DNA of 13,478 bases from Fidelibacterota bacterium (GTDB lineage: Bacteria > Fidelibacterota > Marinisomatia > SCGC-AAA003-L08 > D37C17): contig PANV01000045.1 in assembly GCA_002707765.1 (NCBI GenBank), positions 1 to 13,478 of the forward strand, in the 5' to 3' direction. Shown in pieces: positions 1-7,681 of the stretch. Numbering within the stretch: position 1 is the stretch's first letter; each line of letters opens with the position of its first letter. Both the position numbers and the translations under genes were made by a program. The notes beneath the pieces are model-generated. The model ran no database searches. It was given only the letters and a program-made list of their open reading frames with translations, and had not been told where the DNA came from.

Positions 1-600
1 ACCATCTGAATCCGGACCATCATCAAAAGGATCTTCATCTATATCATCTGAACATCCATCATTATCATCATCTGGATCACCTGCATCACATAAACCATCG
101 CTATCTGTATCCAATCCATCATTATCAATATCTTGAAAACCTGAAATTGAACAATCATCACATCCATCCTCATCTAAATCTGAACATATTGTATTATCAA
201 GGGGATTTAAATCATCTACATCTAAAATATTATCATTATCATCATCATTATCACATTCGTTAGCAAAACCATCATTATCAGTATCTATATTGGCTATTAA
301 TGGATCACTATCCTCTGAATTTTCACAACCATCTCCATCTGCATCCGAATCACATTCATTTATAATTCCATCACCATCTAAATCTTCTCCTTGAACAAAT
401 GGCTCAGGGTCAAATGCATCCAAACATCCATCATTATCATCATCAAGATCACATTCATCAGCAATACCGTCTGAATCATTATCTGGACCAGACAATAAAG
501 GATTAGAATCATTATCATCATTACATCCGTCATTATCATCATCGCTATCTCCATAATCACACAATCCATCTTGATCTGTATCAATACCATCATTTGATGG
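1..600 (-). repeat. GAT/AAT-rich degenerate tandem repeat encoding TSP3 units
   Basis: On the plus strand this stretch is dominated by atc, att and atcatc trinucleotide runs, i.e. GAT and AAT codons for Asp and Asn on the minus strand. The period is imperfect, about 100-110 bases per unit, and it follows the protein repeat rather than an exact DNA repeat. It is coding and in frame throughout, so it is not a CRISPR array or a non-coding satellite. Such tracts are prone to unit gain or loss and to assembly collapse. Confidence 0.75.
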
Positions 601-861
601 ATCACCTAAACTCCAATTACAATTTTCATTTGATGCACAATCTGATCCACTTTGGTCATTATTAAATTGTGTACAATCAAATTCAGAATCAGGATTAATA
701 TTTTTACATGTGAAATAAGTATCTATTCCGCAATCATCACAAAGATCACCATCTATATCACCACACGAAGAAGGATTTAAATCTCTAGATCCCAAATTAG
801 GATTTTGTCCAATTAATTGAGACAAGAAAACTAAAATTAATATTTTATAAAAATTTTTCAT
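1..861 (-). CDS. Secreted Asp/Cys-rich protein with thrombospondin type 3 repeats (partial, C-terminus beyond window)
   Basis: The reading frame is open for 287 codons from ATG at 861 and leaves the window at base 1 without a stop. Residues 1-18 form a signal peptide (MKNFYK, hydrophobic ILILVFL, then LIG before Gln19), with no lipobox. The rest is extremely acidic. Motifs of the form DxDxDG and DDDNDGC recur about every 33-37 residues (near 94-113, 127-146, 160-179, 193-210, 246-270), each followed by a D/N-P turn (NPLL, DPEP, DPLI, NPLD, DPFD). This is the thrombospondin type 3 pattern, whose Asp side chains bind calcium in known members. A CDDC motif occurs twice (41-44 and 234-237), and residues 45-90 are a Cys-rich segment. 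The start codon shares one base with the stop of the preceding gene (TAATG), so it is the last visible gene of the cluster. Likely site: periplasm, outer surface or secreted. TSP3 repeats are often linkers ahead of a C-terminal domain, which would lie outside this window. Confidence 0.9.
   Translation of the reverse strand, partial: MKNFYKILILVFLSQLIGQNPNLGSRDLNPSSCGDIDGDLCDDCGIDTYFTCKNINPDSEFDCTQFNNDQSGSDCASNENCNWSLGDPSNDGIDTDQDGLCDYGDSDDDNDGCNDDNDSNPLLSGPDNDSDGIADECDLDDDNDGCLDAFDPEPFVQGEDLDGDGIINECDSDADGDGCENSEDSDPLIANIDTDNDGFANECDNDDDNDNILDVDDLNPLDNTICSDLDEDGCDDCSISGFQDIDNDGLDTDSDGLCDAGDPDDDNDGCSDDIDEDPFDDGPDSDG
844..861 (-). repeat. 18-nt identical start-region copy (with 13461-13478)
   Basis: The first 18 coding bases of the TSP3 gene, encoding MKNFYK, are identical to the first 18 of oppA at 13461-13478. 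The identity falls in an A/T-only context at two signal-peptide starts. It probably reflects a favoured initiation context rather than a recombination site. Confidence 0.5.
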
Positions 862-2099
862 TATTTAACACTATATAAATACATATCATCTTCAAATCTT
901 GTTACTAATAAATACTTACCATCAGGAGAAAACTTGAAATTCATTATATTATCTAAATTTAATTTAGCAATATTAATTTTTTCCCCATCCCAATACGCTA
1001 AATTTTTATTATAGCTTGAATTATCTAAAATAAAATATATATTACTATTAATTGGATGAAATTGGATTTCTGGATTATTATACAAATAATTATCTTCAAT
1101 ATTTCTGTACATGACAAATTCACCTTCTACTCTATCATTCGATTGATCATTTAGAACAAAAACTCTAGCTAAATTTTTTCTATTAATAATTTCTTTATCA
1201 TTATTAAAATTTTTAGATTGATTTCTTCCAATTAATAAAAATCTTTCTGAATTAGAGGGATCTAAAATTCCATACAAATAGTTCATGTTTTCTTGAATCG
1301 GTTTTTTAATTGTTTCTATATTAAAAATTTTTATTCCATCAGATTTATTAAAATTATCATCTTTTTCTAGTTTTATTATTTCAGACTGATTTTCATTATA
1401 TGAAACTAAAAGAATTTTTTCATCATCTTTTGAAGATGAAATAGATACAATGGGTATTTTAAATTTACTTATTATTGATCCATTTTTATCTTTATATCCT
1501 AAAACTGAATATGTAAACTGATCTTCACTATCATTTTCATAACTATTTAATAGCCAAATTCTTTTGGGGTCTGAAAAAGTATTAAAATATATTGTACTAT
1601 CACTTATGTTATATTCTCTAATCGGAAAATCTAATTCAATTTCTGACAAACTTGGCGCAGAATCCTGATCTTCAAAATCAGGTAATGGTATATCATCTAA
1701 TTCATTTTCTATATAATAACAATCTCTAATTTTATTTGATTTATCTATTGTTGAATAAAATCTATGATATTCTTCATCAAAAATCCATCCTAAATTTCTC
1801 TCTCTAATTTTTTTACTTTTTCCAAACTTAGAACTCTTTTTATTATTTGAATCTAAAATGATAGGTCCAAACATTGATAAATTTGAAACATCACCTAAGT
1901 ACAATTTAAATGTTTTAACACTACTAGAATCCATATGCATCTCAACAGTAAAATATTTACTATCCAAGCTCCATTCAGGATTTTGATAATCTTTAGTTGA
2001 CCTGATTTTATCTTTTGCTTCAAAAATTTTATCATATGAAAATTCGCAATAAACGAAAGATATTATTATGATAAAATAAATTTTATATAGTCTCTGCAT
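861..2099 (-). CDS. Exported TolB/WD40-like beta-propeller protein
   Basis: About 412 residues from ATG at 2099. The frame can be opened four codons further up at a TTG (2111), but the ATG places a clean signal peptide first (MQRLYK, then FIIIISFV) and is preferred. FVYC is a poor lipobox because Tyr occupies the -1 position, so secretion by signal peptidase I is more likely than lipidation. The mature protein is beta-rich. It has propeller-blade signatures of the WD40-like/PD40 type near its start (PEWSLDSKYF) and its end (FKFSPDGKYLLV). In between are spaced strand motifs such as STIYFNTFSDPKRIWLL, KILLVSYN and PEIQFHPINSNIYFIL, consistent with about six blades. In known families such propellers bind proteins or peptides in the periplasm; TolB and the N-terminal domains of peptidases are examples. 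No catalytic domain follows. The gene overlaps the end of the preceding one by 17 nt. The specific function is not recognised. Confidence 0.8.
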   Translation of the reverse strand: MQRLYKIYFIIIISFVYCEFSYDKIFEAKDKIRSTKDYQNPEWSLDSKYFTVEMHMDSSSVKTFKLYLGDVSNLSMFGPIILDSNNKKSSKFGKSKKIRERNLGWIFDEEYHRFYSTIDKSNKIRDCYYIENELDDIPLPDFEDQDSAPSLSEIELDFPIREYNISDSTIYFNTFSDPKRIWLLNSYENDSEDQFTYSVLGYKDKNGSIISKFKIPIVSISSSKDDEKILLVSYNENQSEIIKLEKDDNFNKSDGIKIFNIETIKKPIQENMNYLYGILDPSNSERFLLIGRNQSKNFNNDKEIINRKNLARVFVLNDQSNDRVEGEFVMYRNIEDNYLYNNPEIQFHPINSNIYFILDNSSYNKNLAYWDGEKINIAKLNLDNIMNFKFSPDGKYLLVTRFEDDMYLYSVK

Positions 2100-3423
2100 A
2101 TCCAATCCCAAATAACATTATAAACATTAAGTACTTGATAGATTTTATTAAAATTTCTTTTATCTTATTAGTTTTATCTTCTAAAAACTTTAATCTGTAT
2201 CCATCAATATCACCTGTATCTTTTTGATACAAAATAATTTTTTCATTATCTCCATTATAAATAGGTATACATATTTCTCTGTAAGCTGGATTTAATTTTA
2301 ATTCTTTAGTACTTTTATTATAACTGCAAATTTGTGAACCCTCGCTATCCTCATAAATCCAATTATTATCGTTATCTATTTCTATCTTCGTCCAGTCAAA
2401 AGGGACTTCTTTTTTATCATAATTCCAATTATGATCTAATGGATCTATTTCCCAATAATCAAATGGTTTAGATTTTTCTGATTTTGTAGTTAACTCAAAT
2501 CTAAATTTTGTAACTTTTGTTCCACTATTTATAACAATTGCGTAAGAATGACGAATATCTGTTCTTTTATTTTCTTGAATTATAGGGACCATAGGAATTT
2601 TAAAATAAAAACCTTTATCTTTATCATATGATGTCAATTTAAAAGTTTCTGTAAGATTTTTTAAAATTTCTATTCTATCAAATTGAGTTTCAAATAATTT
2701 CTTTGTTGAATCTGTTACGCTTGATAATTCTTTATCAGTAAATTTGCTTTTAAATGAATTATCATAAAATATTGGAGGAACATCTAAGCTAATAGTTATT
2801 CTATTGTTTAATTCTTTATCAACAATCTCTAGCATTTCATCAAACTTTTTATTTTTAATAAATACTTTTATATCTTTATATTGATTCTTTAGAATATTCT
2901 GTTCACTTTTATATTTATTTAAATTTTTATTTAATCTTTTTAAATAAGATTTTTTTCTCTCTTGATCGCTATAAATCTCTGGGATGAAATAACAATCAAT
3001 AATATTATTTTCATCTTTCGAACAATCTTTTATATCCTTATAGAATTCATCTGAATTAAGCTTTTCAATTATTCTTTTAATAAATTGTATTGATTTATCT
3101 AAACTTGCCTGGTAAGATACCATTTCACCATATCTTAACATTGTACTTTTTGAAAACTGATAGTGTAATTTATATCTTAATTCATTTTTTTGGCTTTCAT
3201 AGCAATCTAAACAACCATCAATCATTTCTAACCAATTTTTCATTTCTGATAATTTATAAGAATATTCATTTACATCATCACTTTTGAACTGTTTATTAGA
3301 AATAGCAATTTCATTTTTAAGAAAAATATTTATTTCATCTTGAATTTGATAAAATTCAAGTCCATCTTCTTGAGTGATAACAAAAGATAAAAATACAATT
3401 AATATTCGAAATAAATTTTTCAT
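2083..3423 (-). CDS. Exported coiled-coil/beta protein of unknown function with hydrophobic C-terminus
   Basis: 446 residues, family not recognised. Residues 1-17 form a signal peptide (MKNLFR, then ILIVFLSFVIT) ending just before Gln18, with no lipobox. Residues 22-210 are charged, Lys/Glu/Asn-rich and predicted helical, with coiled-coil character (around 80-125 and 155-205). This part holds two close Cys pairs, C71/C74 (CLDC) and C134/C144, which could form disulfides in the periplasm. Residues 265-415 look like a beta domain with aromatic strands (GFYFKIPMVP, KFRFELTTK, FDYWEIDPLDHNW) and a further pair C366/C385. The protein ends in a hydrophobic segment, roughly 424-443 (KYLMFIMLFGIGYA), that may be a membrane anchor. 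The start lies 2 nt after the stop of the large gene, with no recognisable Shine-Dalgarno sequence, so translational coupling is likely. Its end overlaps the next gene. It probably works in the envelope together with the neighbouring large protein, whose C-terminus is built similarly. Confidence 0.75.
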   Translation of the reverse strand: MKNLFRILIVFLSFVITQEDGLEFYQIQDEINIFLKNEIAISNKQFKSDDVNEYSYKLSEMKNWLEMIDGCLDCYESQKNELRYKLHYQFSKSTMLRYGEMVSYQASLDKSIQFIKRIIEKLNSDEFYKDIKDCSKDENNIIDCYFIPEIYSDQERKKSYLKRLNKNLNKYKSEQNILKNQYKDIKVFIKNKKFDEMLEIVDKELNNRITISLDVPPIFYDNSFKSKFTDKELSSVTDSTKKLFETQFDRIEILKNLTETFKLTSYDKDKGFYFKIPMVPIIQENKRTDIRHSYAIVINSGTKVTKFRFELTTKSEKSKPFDYWEIDPLDHNWNYDKKEVPFDWTKIEIDNDNNWIYEDSEGSQICSYNKSTKELKLNPAYREICIPIYNGDNEKIILYQKDTGDIDGYRLKFLEDKTNKIKEILIKSIKYLMFIMLFGIGYAETI

Positions 3424-3425
3424 AA

Positions 3426-6400
3426 TTAAAAAAGTAAGAGTAACATTGCTGTACCAATTGATAACCCTAATGTAATGGCACCATTTTGTTCCTTCTTTAG
3501 ATTATCAAATTTTAAATCATATGTTTCAGAACCATCAAAAGTATAAATATCATTATTAAATTTCACTTTATCGGTGTTACTATAATAACCATATCCTACA
3601 ACTGGAATACCTTTGTTATTTGAATTAGTAATTTCAACTCTCCAATCATTGCTTATAGATTCACTTTGATTTTCATGATAAAATGCCATATTAACAAATC
3701 CTTTTTCAATACTATCTTCTTCAATAAATATTTTTTCCGGTTTCATAACTAATCTATCTACAACTTGTTTATAAAGCTTTTTATTAGTAGGATCAGTAAT
3801 AAAATAATCTTTTACAATATCAATATTATGTTGTGATATGTATTGTTCATAGTTATATCCAATATTATCTTTTTTATGAGTTCTTCTTATATCTCTAAGT
3901 AAGTAATCACTTAAAGATTTTTTTCTTATTTTATTTATATCTTTAAAATATACATCTGAAATCAAAGCTAATAAATATTTAGAAAAAATTTCTTCTTTCT
4001 TACCATTATTTAACTTCTTTGATACAAAAATTCCATCAAATAATTTGCTATATACAGTTTGATAATTTTGTTTTTCAAGTTCTGGGATAATTTCATTTGT
4101 TATTATAAGAAATGCAACATTGTCAATAGCATCAGGTTCTGGGAAATTACTATAATATTTTTGACCATAACCATGCTTTTTAGATTCAAGAATATCTTTG
4201 TTCCATTTTTTTGTAAGATTTGTTGTAGTCTCACCGAAAAGTTCATAAGGGAAACTTACATTTTCTCCCAATTCTTTAATCCACTTATATTTGTAATAAC
4301 CCAAATAGTACCAAAATAACCAATCTTGCTTAATATATATTTTATCTTTATCTTCTCTAAAAACTTTTACAATATTATCAATACCCTTTTTTAAGCAATT
4401 CATTTTTTCAGAATTCCCAATAGATTCATCACAATTATCAGCTATATATTTTAACTGTTGGGGATTCATATACCATAAACGTTGAATTGGCTCTTTAAAA
4501 CCTTCATCTGGTTCTCCCATTACAATGTCACATCTTAATTTTGTTCCTTTAGGGTTAATCCATTGGTTTGATTTAAATGTAATCTTATTATCAGTAATTC
4601 CTCTATCAGTACTTCTTAAAATTTTATCGCCAAACATTGTATTTAACCTTAGTTTGACAATTTTATCATCATTATAATAATAGTCACTATTTTTAACTAT
4701 TGGAAGTCTTAAACCAAGAATTTGAGTATAATCCATCATCTGACCTGTACCAGTGATTTGAATATCTAGGTCATTCATTATTGTGAATGTTAATGTTTTA
4801 CCATTTTCAGATATATTATGCTTCCCAAGCATTTTTGCATCAGGCTTAATACTTGATCCATCTTTATAAATATTGAAATATTTTTTATTTTCTATAAAAT
4901 CATTTTTCAACTCTTCATTATCCCAAATAAAAGGAGCATTTTTATCTATTAAGAAAATTAGAGAATTGCCCTTTTTGATAGGGAATAAATCTTCTTGTAT
5001 TTCTTTTGTTATAATATCAAAACTATTACCTTCATTTATGATTTTTTTCATTCTATCATCTTTTGCTGAATAATTGATACCATTGTCTATTGACAAATAT
5101 AGGGGGAAATCATCAGTCTCTGAGCCTGAATTAATAAAATCTAATCCTCCAATATTAAATTTTCCTCTTTGATTTATACCAATATCTGAAATATCTATAA
5201 TAATATCTTTTTTTGTATCTCCAAAAAAAACATTACATCTGGTAAGGTTATTATCAGATGTAACAATATTTGCAAAATCTGATTTTAGCCCCCATTCTAA
5301 ATCAATTCTATTGGGGATATGCAATAAGATTTCATCAATAGTTTTTACAGAATTAGGGATATCTTGAAAATCAACTTGAATTTGATATAGAGGCTGAAAA
5401 CTTTCTCTGTTTGAATAAATACTTTGGTTATCAATTGACCTTAACCTTGGACTTCCAATTCCTAAACTATTTTTTGATTGAGTAGAGATAATTTTATCAT
5501 TAACCAACATATCTAAATTAAATAATTTATTAAGGTCATCATTATTTTTTTCTAGATCTACAGTAATTTGAATATTTGAGATAGTAATTATTTCGCTTAT
5601 CGGTATTTCATCTGAAAAATCACATTTAATTAACTTTTTTGTTCCATCAATATAACAATCTATATCATCTTTATTCATAATTGAAGTTTCTAGAGTCAAT
5701 CTTTTTTTTAAAAACTCATAATTAACATCCGGTATATTAATAGAAAGTTGTTCAATCGCGTAAGGATTTTGAGATGTATTCTGAATAATTAAACTTGGTA
5801 ACATGTGAAATGAATTATCATTGTAAACATCTCTCACAATTTCATATGTTTCAATTATATCAAAATTTATATCAAAAATTGATATTTTAGAGTTAGGACT
5901 ATCAATCTTATACTTGCTTCTCAAGCCTGGATATGAACCAGTCTTAAATTTTACTTTAAATGGTATATTACTTTCAGATTCTTCAGCTCTTTCAAGGAAA
6001 ATATTTTTAAGCGAGATTAAAGAATTACTTTCTGATTCTTTAATTATTTTTATATTGATTTGTTTATCATAAACCTTTATATCCAAATCTTTTTTGTTAA
6101 ATGTATTTTTCTCTAAATTAAAAAATAAACTATTAGAATTAGAAATATCAATTATAATTTCGTCACCTTTAAGTAAAGAATTTGTCCTACCTTGATCAAT
6201 GATTAATTCATCTATAATAGGTTCAAATTCTGAAGTAAATATTGCTTGATTTTCTAATTCAATCTTAACATGACCAATAGAGATGTAATCTTCACAATAA
6301 ATTTGATCATAATTATCAAACTTATTATTATTAAATTCAACTCTTAACTTAAATTTGTCAACTGAGTTTTTAGATTTATTAAAAAATAAATCTTTTACAA

Positions 6401-7676
6401 TCAAGATATCAGAAAAATTTTTTTCTAATTTGATCCTAAGATTTTTATCACTAACTCTGAGTAATGAATAATGACCTTGATTACCATCATTTATCTTTTG
6501 ACCCCAAGTTAGCTTGACATCATCAGGGATAAAAATATTTAACACATCTCCTTTACTTAAATAATTTGATGTGTTAAACTGATTAATTGTCAAATTTGGA
6601 ATTAATAAATCATTTTCTTTATTATTAATTATTGAGAAATCACCTGATTCTAATCTGCCTAACCTAACATCTATATTCTCAATATTAATCGATTTTTTTG
6701 AATCGTTCATAAAAATATTTTTAGCTTCTTGCCTCAAACTACTTTTTGAACTTTGATATTTACCCGTTGGAGATAATTGAACAAATAGTTTCAACTTACT
6801 AAATGGGACATTAGTATTTTCTGTTTTAATATTAAAATCCTTAAACTTAATTATAGAGCTTTTAACTGTTCTGTTGAATACTATCTTTAATTTATTCTTT
6901 TGTACATCTACTATAAATTTATCTTTATTAATAATTTGGCCATCAGAAATTAACTTTATATTTTTAAAATCATTAGACCAAATCAAATTGTCATCTAGAT
7001 GAACCTCATATTCTCTATCTTCATTAAAAAATAAATTTCCATTTTCAATAATCGAAAAAGTTATTGGTAAATCTAACTTAGAGTCATTAAAGTTATAATC
7101 TTTTGCTAGAACTATATCTGGTTTTGAAAAAATAAATTCAATATTTGTTTCATACCAATTTATAGCTTCAAAATTATTATTAATAAAATTTTTATCACGA
7201 TTTGATTTATTAAAAATTGCTATTTCTAATTTAAAATAACCATATTTATCTCCACTAAATATTATTGGAATATTTCTAAGAATAAGTTCATCATTTTGAT
7301 TAATTTTTTCAAATTTATTTAATGGTAATTCGATAATATTTTTTTCGCCATTATATACATGAGAAATAATATTTTTTTCAAATTTATCTTTAGCATTTCC
7401 TCCATTAAAAGAATCCTCGTAAGAATTCTTTCTTAGCATACTTTTATTCTTAATATTCCATTCAAGTGAACTATTATTTTCATTGCTTATCATTAAATAA
7501 ATGCTTTTATCATCTTCACTTTCAGAATTAGTTACTAAATTATCAAATGCTAAGTCAAGCTCTTGAATAAAAATATTTTTGTCATTCAAATCATAATAAA
7601 AAATTTTATCATTGTTACTAAAAATCAAAGAAATAGAAATTATAAAAAAATGATATTTTTTAATTATTTTAAACAT
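3426..7676 (-). CDS. Giant exported multi-domain beta-repeat protein, unknown function
   Basis: 1416 residues, family not recognised. Residues 1-20 are a signal peptide (MFKIIKKYHF, then FIISISLIFS). Residues about 22-1045 are beta-rich and appear to be a chain of divergent domains of roughly 120-160 residues. A recurring core of the form hhhxIPxxhxhxWxxK is seen at about 57-79 (SLEWNIK), 219-236 (NLIWSND), 375-394 (IPDDVKLTWGQK), 503-524, 641-658 (INIPDVNYEFLKK), 780-798 (IPNRIDLEWGLK) and 901-922 (APFIWDNEE). Residues about 1060-1310 are different: helical and rich in Tyr, Trp and Lys (for example WLFWYYLGYYKYKW near 1119-1132). Residues 1315-1392 form another beta domain. The protein ends in a hydrophobic tail (AITLGLSIGTAMLLLLF). 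It begins 5 nt after the oppF stop, so it should be part of the same transcript. A surface, adhesive or substrate-capturing role is possible, but nothing in the sequence proves it. No protease or glycosidase motif was seen. Confidence 0.8.
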   Translation of the reverse strand: MFKIIKKYHFFIISISLIFSNNDKIFYYDLNDKNIFIQELDLAFDNLVTNSESEDDKSIYLMISNENNSSLEWNIKNKSMLRKNSYEDSFNGGNAKDKFEKNIISHVYNGEKNIIELPLNKFEKINQNDELILRNIPIIFSGDKYGYFKLEIAIFNKSNRDKNFINNNFEAINWYETNIEFIFSKPDIVLAKDYNFNDSKLDLPITFSIIENGNLFFNEDREYEVHLDDNLIWSNDFKNIKLISDGQIINKDKFIVDVQKNKLKIVFNRTVKSSIIKFKDFNIKTENTNVPFSKLKLFVQLSPTGKYQSSKSSLRQEAKNIFMNDSKKSINIENIDVRLGRLESGDFSIINNKENDLLIPNLTINQFNTSNYLSKGDVLNIFIPDDVKLTWGQKINDGNQGHYSLLRVSDKNLRIKLEKNFSDILIVKDLFFNKSKNSVDKFKLRVEFNNNKFDNYDQIYCEDYISIGHVKIELENQAIFTSEFEPIIDELIIDQGRTNSLLKGDEIIIDISNSNSLFFNLEKNTFNKKDLDIKVYDKQINIKIIKESESNSLISLKNIFLERAEESESNIPFKVKFKTGSYPGLRSKYKIDSPNSKISIFDINFDIIETYEIVRDVYNDNSFHMLPSLIIQNTSQNPYAIEQLSINIPDVNYEFLKKRLTLETSIMNKDDIDCYIDGTKKLIKCDFSDEIPISEIITISNIQITVDLEKNNDDLNKLFNLDMLVNDKIISTQSKNSLGIGSPRLRSIDNQSIYSNRESFQPLYQIQVDFQDIPNSVKTIDEILLHIPNRIDLEWGLKSDFANIVTSDNNLTRCNVFFGDTKKDIIIDISDIGINQRGKFNIGGLDFINSGSETDDFPLYLSIDNGINYSAKDDRMKKIINEGNSFDIITKEIQEDLFPIKKGNSLIFLIDKNAPFIWDNEELKNDFIENKKYFNIYKDGSSIKPDAKMLGKHNISENGKTLTFTIMNDLDIQITGTGQMMDYTQILGLRLPIVKNSDYYYNDDKIVKLRLNTMFGDKILRSTDRGITDNKITFKSNQWINPKGTKLRCDIVMGEPDEGFKEPIQRLWYMNPQQLKYIADNCDESIGNSEKMNCLKKGIDNIVKVFREDKDKIYIKQDWLFWYYLGYYKYKWIKELGENVSFPYELFGETTTNLTKKWNKDILESKKHGYGQKYYSNFPEPDAIDNVAFLIITNEIIPELEKQNYQTVYSKLFDGIFVSKKLNNGKKEEIFSKYLLALISDVYFKDINKIRKKSLSDYLLRDIRRTHKKDNIGYNYEQYISQHNIDIVKDYFITDPTNKKLYKQVVDRLVMKPEKIFIEEDSIEKGFVNMAFYHENQSESISNDWRVEITNSNNKGIPVVGYGYYSNTDKVKFNNDIYTFDGSETYDLKFDNLKKEQNGAITLGLSIGTAMLLLLF

Positions 7677-7681
7677 AGAAT

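Noticed and set aside
1..600. Possible CRISPR or non-coding satellite because of periodic atcatc/cattatc runs
   Set aside because: Units are degenerate, keep a continuous reading frame and encode clear calcium-binding repeats; no constant repeat with unique spacers.
378..605. Minus-strand Met/Ile-rich 75-residue frame inside the TSP3 gene
   Set aside because: It is an out-of-frame reading of GAT/AAT codon runs; the true frame is open across the whole region with a signal peptide and TSP3 motifs.
2034..2099. Lipoprotein signal in the propeller protein (FVYC)
   Set aside because: Tyr at the -1 position and Phe at -3 do not fit a lipobox; an ordinary signal peptide explains the segment.
3090..3287. 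Plus-strand short frame opposite the 446-aa gene
   Set aside because: Antisense shadow in AT-rich coding DNA; the Phe/His-rich translation has no domain or start signal.
4059..4319. Plus-strand 86-residue hydrophobic frame
   Set aside because: Lies opposite the helical domain of the giant gene; Phe/Ile richness reflects the complement of Lys/Asn codons.
4873..5073. Plus-strand 66-residue frame
   Set aside because: Antisense to a well-supported beta domain of the giant gene; no ribosome-binding site or recognisable product.
7677..7681. Terminator or promoter between oppF and the giant gene
   Set aside because: Only 5 nt separate the genes; no hairpin or recognisable promoter is visible there.
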